The notes under the pieces: generated by a model
Told to the model about the DNA's origin: nothing
The model's database searches: none
What the model saw: only the letters and a program-made list of their open reading frames with translations
Assembly: GCF_031582905.1 (NCBI RefSeq)
Contig: NZ_CP133990.1
Coordinates: forward strand, 1,550,001-1,614,000
DNA length: 64,000 bases
Reading direction: 5' to 3'
DNA from: Pengzhenrongella sp031582905
GTDB lineage: Bacteria > Actinomycetota > Actinomycetes > Actinomycetales > Cellulomonadaceae
Translations under genes and position numbers: made by a program
Shown here: positions 15,479 to 23,452 of the stretch, in pieces
Position numbering within the stretch: position 1 is the first letter of the stretch
Layout: every line of letters starts with the position of its first letter

Positions 15479-16162
15479 GTGACCACCAGCGACCCGGACC
15501 AGAGCGCGACGACCTCCGTCCCGCTCGACCTCCCGCCCCTGCTCGACCAGCCGGCCGACGCCGCCCCGGCCAAGGCCGAGCGTCCCGCCCGCCGCGCCGT
15601 CGTCGCCGAGGACGAGGCGCTCATCCGCATGGACGTCGTCGAGACCCTGCGCGAGGCGGGCTTCGACGTCGTCGGGGAGGCAGGCGACGGCGAGACCGCG
15701 GTCCAGCTGGCGACCGACCTGCGCCCGGACGTCGTCGTCATGGACGTCAAGATGCCCGTCCTGGACGGCATCTCCGCCGCGGAGCGCATCGGCAAGGCGC
15801 ACCTGGCACCGGTCGTCCTGCTCACGGCGTTCTCCCAGACCGAGCTCGTCGAGCGCGCTCGGGACGCCGGCGCCATGGCGTACGTCGTCAAGCCGTTCAG
15901 CCCCGCCGACCTGCTGCCGGCGCTCGAGATCGCGATCTCGCGCTACGCGCAGATCTCGGCGCTCGAGTCCGAGGTGGCCGACCTCGCCGAGCGGTTCGAG
16001 ACCCGCAAGCGCGTGGACCGCGCCAAGGGTCTGCTCATGACCAAGATGGGGCTGTCCGAGCCCGAGTCGTTCCGGTGGATCCAGAAGACGTCGATGGACC
16101 GTCGCCTCACCATGCGCGAGGTGGCCGACGCCGTCATCGAGCAGGTCGGCGGCGGGAGCTGA
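15479..16162 (+). CDS. pdtaR: ANTAR-domain response regulator, PdtaR-like
   Basis: About 227 residues: a variable N-terminal extension (about 35 residues), a receiver domain with acidic pocket (VVAEDEALIRMD), phospho-acceptor Asp in VVVMDVKMPVLDG, conserved Thr in VVLLTAFS and Lys in YVVKPFSP, a coiled-coil linker (ISALESEVADLAERFETRKRVDRA) and a C-terminal ANTAR domain (AKGLLMTKMGLSEPESFRWIQ). ANTAR domains bind two-hexaloop RNA and prevent termination. In mycobacteria PdtaR pairs with the kinase PdtaS; no kinase is in this window. GTG 15479 fits a leaderless start; GTG 15473 is the in-frame alternative, two codons earlier. Confidence 0.92.
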   Translation: MTTSDPDQSATTSVPLDLPPLLDQPADAAPAKAERPARRAVVAEDEALIRMDVVETLREAGFDVVGEAGDGETAVQLATDLRPDVVVMDVKMPVLDGISAAERIGKAHLAPVVLLTAFSQTELVERARDAGAMAYVVKPFSPADLLPALEIAISRYAQISALESEVADLAERFETRKRVDRAKGLLMTKMGLSEPESFRWIQKTSMDRRLTMREVADAVIEQVGGGS

Positions 16163-16206
16163 CGCACCGAGCGACCGGCGTCGGCCCGGCGCCGACGCAC
16201 CCGGCG

Positions 16207-16238
16207 GAGCCCGGTTCCCCGAACGGGGGACCGGGCTC
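16207..16238 (+). terminator. Terminator after the ANTAR regulator
   Basis: GAGCCCGGTTCCCC / GGGGGACCGGGCTC forms a long stem (one mismatch region) with loop GAAC, followed by CGCCCCTTT. It lies 45 bases after the stop codon. Confidence 0.75.
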
Positions 16239-16386
16239 GCCCCTTTGGTCACAACTCGGCAACGACGCGGCGTGAGATGAGCAGCGTCACATCGTGGACA
16301 CATCGAGCAGGTACGTTTCCGCCCAACAGTCCGGGCGGGTCGAGCACGTCCCCCGAGCCGAGCAGTACTCAGCAGAGGAGTACCCC

Positions 16387-17664
16387 ATGAAGCGATCCAC
16401 CCACGCCGTGCGCGCCGCGGCCCTGGCGGGCACCGTCGCCCTCGTCCTGACCGCGTGCTCCGGCACCGATGACGCCGGGACGGACACCGACACCGGGACC
16501 GGCGGTGGAGAGACCTCCGCGAGCGGCCAGCCGCTGACCATCGGCACGCTGCTGCCGGTCACGGGTTCGCTCGCCTTCCTCGGCCCGCCCGAGATCGCGG
16601 GCGTCGACCTCGCCGAGCAGGAGATCAACGAGGCCGGCGGCGTGCTGGGCGCGGACGTCGAGATCATCCACGCCGACTCCTCCGACGCCGAGAACGCGGA
16701 GGTCGCGACGCAGTCCGTCACCGACCTCCTCAGCCAGGACGTCGCGGTGGTCATCGGCGCGGCGGCGTCCTCGGTGACGCTCAACGTCGTCGACGACATC
16801 ACGGGCGCCGAGGTCGTGCAGATCTCGCCCGCGAACACCTCCACGCAGCTGTCCGGCTACGACCCGTACTACTTCCGGACCGCACCGTCGGACGTGCTGC
16901 AGGGCCGGGCGCTGGGCAACCTGCTCGCCCAGGACGGCCATGCCACCGTGGGCTTCCTCGTGTTCAACGACGACTACGGCATCACGCTCCGCGACCAGGC
17001 CAAGGAGGCGTACGAGGCGGCCGGTGGCACCGTCGTCTACGGCAACGCGGGCCAGGAGTTCGACCCGGCCTCCGACGACGTCATCGCGTCGGTGGTGACG
17101 GCGGCGCTGGCCACGAACCCGGACGCGCTCGTCGTGATCTCCTTCGACCAGACCAAGCTGCTGGTCCCGGCGCTCGCCGCGGCCGGCTTCGACACGTCGA
17201 AGCTCTACTTCGTCGACGGGAACCTCGCCGACTACAGCGCCGACTTCGAGGCCGGGCTGCTCGAGGGGTCCAAGGGCACGCTGCCCGGTGCCAACGCGGC
17301 CGGGGAGTTCCGCGAGCGTCTGCTCGAGGTCGACCCCGACCTGACGGACTTCGCCTACTCGGCCGAGTCCTACGACGCCGTCATCCTGTCGGCCCTCGCA
17401 GCGGTCCGCGGCGGCGCCACCGACGGTCCCACGATCCAGCAGAACCTCGCCGCCGTCTCCGGCGCCGAGGGCGGTACCGAGTGCGCCGGCTTCGCCGAGT
17501 GCGCCGACCTGCTGGAGAGCGGTGAGGAGATCGACTACGAGGCGGTCTCCGGGGCCGGCCCGTTCAACGAGGACAACGACCCCTCGGCGGCGCTGATCGG
17601 GATCTACCAGTTCGGCCCGGACAACAAGTACACCTGGGTGTCCGAGGTCCCCGGCGAGCTGTAG
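16387..17664 (+). CDS. livK: Branched-chain amino-acid ABC transporter substrate-binding lipoprotein
   Basis: 425 residues with a signal peptide ending in the lipobox LTAC (about residue 20), then a low-complexity DDAGTDTDTGTGGG linker and a periplasmic-binding type 1 domain (TIGTLLPVTGSLAFLGPPE; VVIGAAASSVTLNVVDD; QISPANTSTQLSGYDPYYFRT at the binding cleft). ATG 16387 follows GAGGAG. It is transcribed towards livFGMH, which lie on the other strand across a shared terminator. This split arrangement means binding protein and permease are expressed separately. Substrate assigned by family and by the neighbouring LivHMGF; related proteins also bind other small amides, so leucine/isoleucine/valine is not certain. 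Confidence 0.88.
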   Translation: MKRSTHAVRAAALAGTVALVLTACSGTDDAGTDTDTGTGGGETSASGQPLTIGTLLPVTGSLAFLGPPEIAGVDLAEQEINEAGGVLGADVEIIHADSSDAENAEVATQSVTDLLSQDVAVVIGAAASSVTLNVVDDITGAEVVQISPANTSTQLSGYDPYYFRTAPSDVLQGRALGNLLAQDGHATVGFLVFNDDYGITLRDQAKEAYEAAGGTVVYGNAGQEFDPASDDVIASVVTAALATNPDALVVISFDQTKLLVPALAAAGFDTSKLYFVDGNLADYSADFEAGLLEGSKGTLPGANAAGEFRERLLEVDPDLTDFAYSAESYDAVILSALAAVRGGATDGPTIQQNLAAVSGAEGGTECAGFAECADLLESGEEIDYEAVSGAGPFNEDNDPSAALIGIYQFGPDNKYTWVSEVPGEL

Positions 17665-17684
17665 GCCGCCAGGACGTCACGAAC

Positions 17685-17716
17685 GGGGCCCGGTCAGGTG
17701 AACCTGACCGGGCCCC
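17685..17716. terminator. Bidirectional terminator between livK and livF
   Basis: Perfect 15-bp stem GGGGCCCGGTCAGGT / ACCTGACCGGGCCCC separated by GA, in the gap between convergent genes. Its symmetry allows it to end transcription from both sides. Confidence 0.85.
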
Positions 17717-17798
17717 GGTGCGTCCGGCCCCAGGCTCCGAGCGGAGGCCTAGGTGAACGGGACCGGGGCGCACCGCGGTGCGCCCCCGTCCGTGACGC

Positions 17799-18593
17799 TC
17801 AGCCCTGGGACTGCTCCGCCGCCTCGACGTCGGTCGCGAGCGTGCCGAGGTACAGCTCGATGACCTTGGGGTCGTGCATGAGTTCGCGCCCGGGCCCCGA
17901 GTAGGCGTTGCGGCCCTGGTCGAGCACGTAGGCGCGGTCGCAGATCTGCAGGCAGCGCCGGGCGTTCTGCTCGACGATGACGATCGACACGCCGGCGCGG
18001 TTGATCTTGCGGGTCCGGATGAAGGTCTCGTCCTGGCGCACGGGGGACAGGCCCGCGGACGGCTCGTCGAGGAGGAGCACCGACGGGTCCATCATGAGCG
18101 CCCGAGCCATCGCCACCATCTGCCGCTCGCCCCCGGAGAGGGAGCCGGCGCGCTGCTTGCGCCGGTCCCCGAGGGTGGGGAAGAGGTCGACGATGAAGTC
18201 GAACCGTTCGGCGAACCGCTTGGGGGCCTGGAACAGCCCCATCTGGAGGTTCTCCTCGATGGTCAGCGAGGGGAAGACGTTGTTGTTCTGCGGGACGAAG
18301 CCGACGCCGCGCCGCACGAGGGAGTCGGCGCGGTGGTTGGTGATGTCCTCGCCCTGGAGCACCACGGACCCGGACCGGACGCTGACCAGGCCGAACAGCG
18401 CCTTGAGCAGGGTGGACTTCCCGGCGCCGTTGGGCCCGATGATCCCGACGAGCTCGCCGGGGTGCACCACGAGGTTGCAGCCGCCCAGGATGTCGACGCC
18501 CGGCAGGTAGCCGGCGACGAGGTCGGTGGCCGCGAGCAGCGGCTCGCCGGCGGGGGCGCCGCGGTGGGTGTCGGTCTGCGTCTCGGTCGTCAC
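17799..18593 (-). CDS. livF: Branched-chain amino-acid ABC transporter ATPase LivF
   Basis: 264 residues. Walker A GPNGAGKST, Q-loop VPQNNNVFPSLT, ABC signature LSGGERQMVA, Walker B LLLDEPSAGLSP and H-region VEQNARRC are all present. Mature family proteins are about 235 residues; the extra length is a polar start. Its ATG overlaps the livG stop (ATGA type, 18590-18593), so the two are coupled. It couples ATP hydrolysis to uptake through LivHM. Last gene of the minus-strand livHMGF operon, ending at the shared terminator. Confidence 0.93.
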   Translation of the reverse strand: MTTETQTDTHRGAPAGEPLLAATDLVAGYLPGVDILGGCNLVVHPGELVGIIGPNGAGKSTLLKALFGLVSVRSGSVVLQGEDITNHRADSLVRRGVGFVPQNNNVFPSLTIEENLQMGLFQAPKRFAERFDFIVDLFPTLGDRRKQRAGSLSGGERQMVAMARALMMDPSVLLLDEPSAGLSPVRQDETFIRTRKINRAGVSIVIVEQNARRCLQICDRAYVLDQGRNAYSGPGRELMHDPKVIELYLGTLATDVEAAEQSQG

Positions 18594-19579
18594 GGCTTGC
18601 CCTCCTGGGCGGTGGTGGTCGCGTCCGCGGCGGACGCGGTGTCGGCGGGCTCGTCGAGGAGCGAGTCGTCACCGAGGTCGGTGTCGTGGTGCGCCCCCAG
18701 GTACGCGTCGATCACGGCCTGGTCGTTCATGACCGACTGCGGCGGGCCCTCGGCGACGATGCGCCCCTCGGCCATGACGACCACCCAGTCCGAGATGTGG
18801 CGGACCATGTGCATGTCGTGCTCGACGAAGAGCACGGTGGTGCCCTCGTCGCGCAGGGCCTGGATGTGCCCCAGCAGGGACTGGGTGAGCGCGGGGTTCA
18901 CGCCGGCCATCGGCTCGTCGAGCATGACCATCGTCGGCCTGCTCATCAGCGCCCGCGCCATCTCCAGGAGCTTGCGCTGGCCACCGGACAGGCTGCCGGC
19001 GAAGTCGTCCCGCTTCGTGTCGAGCTTGAACCGGGCGAGGAGCTCCTCGGCCTGCTCCGTGATCTCCCGCTCCCGTGACCGCCACAGCCCCGGGATGAGC
19101 GCGGCGCCGAGGTTCTCGCCGGGCTGGCCGGTCGCCCCGAGCCGCATGTTCTCGATGACCGTCATCCGGCTCAGCGCCTTGGTGAGCTGGAAGGTCCGGA
19201 CCATGCCCGTGCGAGCGACCTTCGCCGCCGGCGTACCGGACAGCGAGCGACCCTCGAACGTCCAGGTGCCCGTGCTCGGCTTGTCGAAGCCCGTCAGCAG
19301 GTTGAACAGGGTCGTCTTGCCGGCACCGTTGGGGCCGATGAGCGCGGTGATGGCGCCCCGCTCGACCTCGAGGTGGTCGACGTCGACGGCGGTCATCCCG
19401 CCGAAGTGCCGCGTGACGTGGTCGGCGACGACGATCGGGTCGGGCTTGGGGACGCCCGGCACGCGGTCGAGTCCGGCGAAGTGGGTGCGCAGCTCCTGCG
19501 CCCGGCTGGGGACCGCGACGGCCGTCGCGCCGTGCGTCACCGGGGCGTCGGGCTGCGGGCGGGTGCGGTCAGTGGGCAT
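18590..19579 (-). CDS. livG: Branched-chain amino-acid ABC transporter ATPase LivG
   Basis: 329 residues, longer than the usual 255-260, with about 45 polar residues before the ATPase domain and about 35 acidic, alanine-rich residues after it. Walker A GPNGAGKTT, signature LSGGQRKLLEMA, Walker B MLDEPMAGVNP and the LivG-specific C-terminal region (GRIVAEGPPQSVMNDQAVIDAYLG, motif split here) are recognisable. The start overlaps the end of livM by 11 bases and the stop overlaps the livF start, confirming one operon. The termini have no obvious function. Confidence 0.92.
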   Translation of the reverse strand: MPTDRTRPQPDAPVTHGATAVAVPSRAQELRTHFAGLDRVPGVPKPDPIVVADHVTRHFGGMTAVDVDHLEVERGAITALIGPNGAGKTTLFNLLTGFDKPSTGTWTFEGRSLSGTPAAKVARTGMVRTFQLTKALSRMTVIENMRLGATGQPGENLGAALIPGLWRSREREITEQAEELLARFKLDTKRDDFAGSLSGGQRKLLEMARALMSRPTMVMLDEPMAGVNPALTQSLLGHIQALRDEGTTVLFVEHDMHMVRHISDWVVVMAEGRIVAEGPPQSVMNDQAVIDAYLGAHHDTDLGDDSLLDEPADTASAADATTTAQEGKP

Positions 19580-20555
19580 TGATCGCCAGCTCCTTCTTGT
19601 CTCCGAGCATCCCTTGTGGTCGGAAGATCACCAGCACCATGAGCGTGACACCGACGATGATCCAGCCGAACTGCTCGATCTGCTGGGTCCCCATGACCTC
19701 GGGCGGGATGGTCGAGCGCATGACCGACTTGATGAGGAGCAGCGCGGCCCAGAAGATCATCGACCCGAGCACGGGCCCGAACACGGTGGCCGCGCCGCCG
19801 AGGAGCAGGATGGTCCAGACGAAGAAGGTCATCGGTCGGCCCATCGAGTCGGGCTGCACCGCGCGTGGCAGGACGTAGATGATCCCCGCGACCGCGCCGA
19901 TCACGCCGCCGAGGACGAGCGCCTGCATCTTGTAGGCGTACACGTTCTTGCCCAGCGACCGGACGGCGTCCTCGTCCTCGCGGATTCCCTTGAGGACGCG
20001 GCCCCACGGGCTGTTCTTCAGGCGCCACACCAGCAGGCAGGCGAGGGCGACGAGCGCCCACCCGACGATCCGGATCCACCAGCTGTTGGACGCGTTGTTG
20101 GAGTAGGACAGCGGCCCGATGTCGGTCGTCCCGTCGGGGAACGGCGACAGCGCCTGGAACGTCTCCTTGTAGCTGTTCCCCCGCAGGCCCGACGACGCCC
20201 CGGTGAGGTCGGTCAGCGCCGTCGAGCGCCCGATGATCCGGACGATCTCCGCGGCGGCGATGGTGACGATCGCGAGGTAGTCACCACGGAGCTTGAGGGT
20301 GGGGATGCCCAGGATGAGGCCGAACACGACGGCGCAGCCGATCGCGACGAGCAGCGCCAGCCAGATGGGGAAGCCCGCGATCGTGGAGATGGCGAAGCCG
20401 TAGGCCCCCAGCAGCATGAAGCCCGCCTGGCCGAAGTTGAGCAGGCCGGTGAGGCCGAAGTGCACGTTGAGACCGATCGCCGCGAGGGCGTAGGCCGCGG
20501 TGGTGGGGGCGATGAGCTCGCCGGCGACGTTGGTGAGGATCCGGGTCCAGTCCAT
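19569..20555 (-). CDS. livM: Branched-chain amino-acid ABC transporter permease LivM
   Basis: 328 residues, multi-pass. The BPD_transp_2 signature is present: GLTGLLNFGQAGFMLLGAY near the N-terminus and LGIPTLKLRGDYLAIVTIA, followed by the coupling loop (WGRVLKGIREDEDAVRSLGKN) that contacts the ATPases. An insertion rich in polar residues (about residues 115-150, GASSGLRGNSYKETFQALSP) should be extracellular. The start lies 13 bases after the livH stop. It forms the membrane channel with LivH. Confidence 0.92.
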   Translation of the reverse strand: MDWTRILTNVAGELIAPTTAAYALAAIGLNVHFGLTGLLNFGQAGFMLLGAYGFAISTIAGFPIWLALLVAIGCAVVFGLILGIPTLKLRGDYLAIVTIAAAEIVRIIGRSTALTDLTGASSGLRGNSYKETFQALSPFPDGTTDIGPLSYSNNASNSWWIRIVGWALVALACLLVWRLKNSPWGRVLKGIREDEDAVRSLGKNVYAYKMQALVLGGVIGAVAGIIYVLPRAVQPDSMGRPMTFFVWTILLLGGAATVFGPVLGSMIFWAALLLIKSVMRSTIPPEVMGTQQIEQFGWIIVGVTLMVLVIFRPQGMLGDKKELAINAH

Positions 20556-20568
20556 GGGTGAGACCTCG

Positions 20569-21996
20569 CTATCCGATGCGCTCGGCGCGGCCGAGGATGC
20601 CTTGTGGACGGAACAGAAGGATGAGGATGAGGATGACGAGCGCCCCGGCGTACCTCATGTCGGACGGGATGACGAGGTTCGACATCTCGACCACCAGCCC
20701 GATGACGAGCGAGCCGACGAGAGCGCCGAACGCCGTCCCGAGGCCGCCGAGGGTCACCGCGGCGAACATGAGGAGCAGCAGCGTCCCGCCCATGTTCCAG
20801 GCGGTCGCGTTCAGGTAGAGGCCCATGAGGACTCCTCCCAGCCCGGCCAGGGCCGCACCGAACGTCCAGACGATGCGGATGATCCGCTCGACCGAGATGC
20901 CGGACGCGGCGGCCAGGGCGGGGTTGTCCGAGACGGCGCGCGTGGCGCGGCCGGTACGGGTCGCGACGAGGAAGTACGCGACGCCGGCCAGGACGACCGC
21001 CGCGATGATCACCGAGATCAGGGACTGCTGGGTGATGAACACCCCGCCGAACCGGATCGACTGCGGGGTCGCGGTCACGATGCGCAGCGAGCTGGCCCCG
21101 AAGAAGAACTGGAACGTGTACTGGAGGGCGATGGCCAGCCCGATGGTGACGATGAGCTGTTGCGTCATGCCGACGCGCCGCTTGCGCAGCGGGTGCCACA
21201 TGAACTTGTCCTGCAGCCACCCGGACGCTCCGGCCACCACGACGGCGAGCGCGCCGGCCGCCACGAGCGGCAGACCGAGGGTCTGCACCCCGAGGTAGGC
21301 GACCACACCTCCGATCGTGACCTGCTCCCCGTGGGCGAAGTTGCTCAGGCCGGTCGTGCCGAAGATGAGCGACAGGCCGATGGAGGCCAGGGCCAGCAGG
21401 GTGCCGAACACGATCCCGGCCAGGGCCTGCTGGGCGACCCGGTCCCAGGTGATGCCGCCGCCGCTCGTCGTCCCCGTGGGCACGGTGTCGACCCCGGGCT
21501 CGCCGCCCGTGCCGGCGTCCACCGACTCGTCCCCCGGGTCGGGGGCGGGGGCGTCGCCCTCGGTGGCGGGTGGTGCCGTGGGCGCACCGAGCGGGAAGAG
21601 CGCTCCCACGGCGGCGCCGAGTTGGGCCGTCACCGTGCGCGGGTTGCCGGCGGGGTCGCGCAGCGTCTCACCCGCCGGGAGCGTCGACGGGTCCAGGGTG
21701 ACGGTGTACTCGCCGGCCTCGTCGACGGGGGCCGACCAGCGTCCGTCCGGGCCGGACGTCGCGGTGACCTCGCCGCCGGGGCCCTCGACGGTCAGCGTGA
21801 CCCCGACGGCGGGGTCGCCCGCCGCGGTGCGCAGCGTGCCGGTGACGCACCCGGTCGACGCGTCGGGCACGCACTCGGCGACCGCGGCACGGGCCGTGCC
21901 GGCGGGCCCGAGCAGCGTCCCGAGCAGAGCGAGTGCGCCGACGAGCAGTGCGAGCAGCCGGCTGCAGGCCGCGCGGGTGGTGGGGGAACGGTCCAT
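20569..21996 (-). CDS. livH: LivH permease fused to an exported carboxypeptidase-regulatory-like domain
   Basis: 475 residues, much longer than ordinary LivH (about 300). It begins with a signal-peptide-like segment (RLLALLVGALALLGTLLGPAG), then an Ig-like domain of about 100 residues (GCVTGTLRTAAGDPAVGVTLTV, TATSGPDGRWSAPVDEAGEY, TVTLDPSTLPAG) resembling CarboxypepD_reg/SdrD-B folds, a Pro/Asp/Gly-rich linker, and then a normal LivH permease (GTTGLSNFAHGEQVTIGG; coupling loop RTGRATRAVSDNPALAAASG). The extra domain should sit outside, next to the substrate entrance. Start ATG 21996 is placed at the signal segment; the frame is open to 22134 without conserved sequence. First gene of livHMGF. 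Confidence 0.88.
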   Translation of the reverse strand: MDRSPTTRAACSRLLALLVGALALLGTLLGPAGTARAAVAECVPDASTGCVTGTLRTAAGDPAVGVTLTVEGPGGEVTATSGPDGRWSAPVDEAGEYTVTLDPSTLPAGETLRDPAGNPRTVTAQLGAAVGALFPLGAPTAPPATEGDAPAPDPGDESVDAGTGGEPGVDTVPTGTTSGGGITWDRVAQQALAGIVFGTLLALASIGLSLIFGTTGLSNFAHGEQVTIGGVVAYLGVQTLGLPLVAAGALAVVVAGASGWLQDKFMWHPLRKRRVGMTQQLIVTIGLAIALQYTFQFFFGASSLRIVTATPQSIRFGGVFITQQSLISVIIAAVVLAGVAYFLVATRTGRATRAVSDNPALAAASGISVERIIRIVWTFGAALAGLGGVLMGLYLNATAWNMGGTLLLLMFAAVTLGGLGTAFGALVGSLVIGLVVEMSNLVIPSDMRYAGALVILILILLFRPQGILGRAERIG

Positions 21997-22325
21997 GGTC
22001 GCGGCTGGGCGCACCTGGGACCTCCGTCCGGTCGGGGGCGATCGGTGGGCAGGGGTGTGGGGCGACCTCGACGTCCGCGTGCGGCGACCGGCGAGGACCA
22101 GAACAATAAGGGCGGATTGTGTCGCGTACGTCACGCGCCGCGCTGGGGCCTGCCCGACGGCGCCCCGTCGTCACCCCGTGGAGTGATTCACTGCTGCCCC
22201 CGGGGCCTAGGCTCGGCTCAGCCCGACGCGCAGGATCGTGATGCTTTTGTCATCATCGACGCGTGCGCCGGATGCGCCCGGGGAGCGCGGCCGTGCTGAC
22301 CGAACGATGAGGAGGGCGGTTCCCC
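21997..22325. other. Divergent intergenic region, livH / acetyltransferase
   Basis: 329 bases with no gene that I can support. It must hold the livH promoter (minus strand) and that of the GNAT gene; GAGGAGGG at about 22311 is the GNAT ribosome binding site. No clear palindrome or riboswitch fold noticed. Confidence 0.6.
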
Positions 22326-23104
22326 GTGCGTCCAGGTGTGCAGGTGCGTGAGGCGGTGCCCGAGGACCTCGACGGTCTCGTCGGTCTGTGCCTCGAGGCA
22401 CGGGCCGAGGCGGCCGTCGGTGCCCAGCTCTGCAGCAACGACGCCGAGCGGCTGCGCCACCAGCTCGGCACGCTGCTCGCCGCGCCGGGCGGGCACGCGA
22501 TGGTGGGCCATGTCGACGGCGACGTCGCGGGGCTCCTGCTGACCCGTGTGGTCGGCCCCAGCCCCTTCACCGACGACGTCAGCCTGCACGTCGAGGCGCT
22601 CTACGTCAGCCAGGGCCACCGCCGTCGCGGGCTCGGCCACGCCCTGCTCGCCGGTGCCCTCACGATCGCCGAGGAGGTGGGCGCGGGTCAGGTGTTCGCG
22701 GTCCCGCTGCCCGGCTCGCGCGGGGTGCAGCGATTCCTCGCACGTCTGGGGTTCGCGCCCGCCGCGGCCCACCGGGTCGTCACCACCGAGGCGCTGCAGC
22801 GTCGGCTCGCGAGCGATGCGGTCGGCGCCGCCCGCCGCGGGTCGGGTCGTGGGCTCGAGGACCTCATCGCCCGCCGACGCCAGGTGCGGTCGGCGACGAG
22901 CGGACCGCTGGACCTGCGCGACCTGCCCGAGCGGCTCGCGGAGCGTGAGCGGCTGGTCGACGCGCAGCGCGCGGGCCAGGGGCGGCGGCACCCGTCGGTC
23001 CGGTCGCCGAGGATCAGTCGGTGCGTCGCTCGTCGATCAGCAAGCACGTCAGGCGCGCCGTGGCCAACCGGCGCGAGTCCGAGCCGACCACCACGATCTC
23101 GTAG
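22326..23104 (+). CDS. GNAT-family N-acetyltransferase, C-terminus frameshifted
   Basis: GTG 22326 after GAGGAGGG. The GNAT fold is clear: VREAVPEDLDGLVGLCLEAR at the start, the acetyl-CoA-binding GHRRRGLGHALLAGAL and a C-terminal RFLARLGFAPA. Substrate unknown. A second part (residues about 165-215) is arginine-rich and helical. Read without correction, the frame runs on to 23456, fully antisense to the thioesterase gene, which is unlikely. One base missing from the GGGG run near 22976-22985 would switch to a frame that stops at 23104, giving a 90-base convergent overlap; that end is used here. The N-terminal 210 residues are secure, the end is not. Confidence 0.7.
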
Positions 23105-23433
23105 GAGGCCGTCGTCCGGCCCAGGTGCAGGGCCGTGGCGGTGCCCGTCACCAGGCCGCTGCGCGCGGACCGGTGGTGCGTCGCGCTCACCTCGATGCCC
23201 ACCGCGGCCCGGCCCGGTCCGGCGTGCAGGACGGCCGCGTAGGAGCCCAGGGTCTCGGCGAGCACCACCGACGCGCCGCCGTGCAGGAGCCCGAACGGCT
23301 GGGTGTTGCCCTCGACCGGCATGGTGGCGACGGCGCGCTCGGGGCTCACCTCGAGCAGCTCGATGCCCATCCGCTCGAGCAGCGAGCCGGGGGTGCGTGC
23401 GCGCAGCAGGGCCAGGGCGTCCGTGTGGGTCAT
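23014..23433 (-). CDS. Hotdog-fold thioesterase, PaaI-like
   Basis: 139 residues with the hotdog signature NTQPFGLLHGGASVVLAETLGS, in which HGG and the following Glu are the active-site positions of the PaaI/YbdB group. These enzymes hydrolyse aryl- or acyl-CoA thioesters. Start ATG 23433 gives MTHTDALALLRARTPG; it lies within 20 bases of the divergent polA start, so the two promoters overlap. The 3' end overlaps the frameshifted end of the GNAT gene. Specific substrate cannot be told. Confidence 0.88.
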   Translation of the reverse strand: MTHTDALALLRARTPGSLLERMGIELLEVSPERAVATMPVEGNTQPFGLLHGGASVVLAETLGSYAAVLHAGPGRAAVGIEVSATHHRSARSGLVTGTATALHLGRTTASYEIVVVGSDSRRLATARLTCLLIDERRTD

Positions 23434-23439
23434 GGCGGA

Positions 23440-23445
23440 TAGGTT
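23440..23445 (+). promoter_or_regulatory. -10 hexamer of leaderless polA transcript
   Basis: TAGGTT ends seven bases before GTG 23453, placing the transcription start at the start codon. Confidence 0.5.
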
Positions 23446-23452
23446 GGCACCC

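Noticed and set aside
17874..22299. Two long plus-strand frames (895 and 599 codons) opposite livFGMH
   Set aside because: Antisense to four intact transporter genes with all family motifs.
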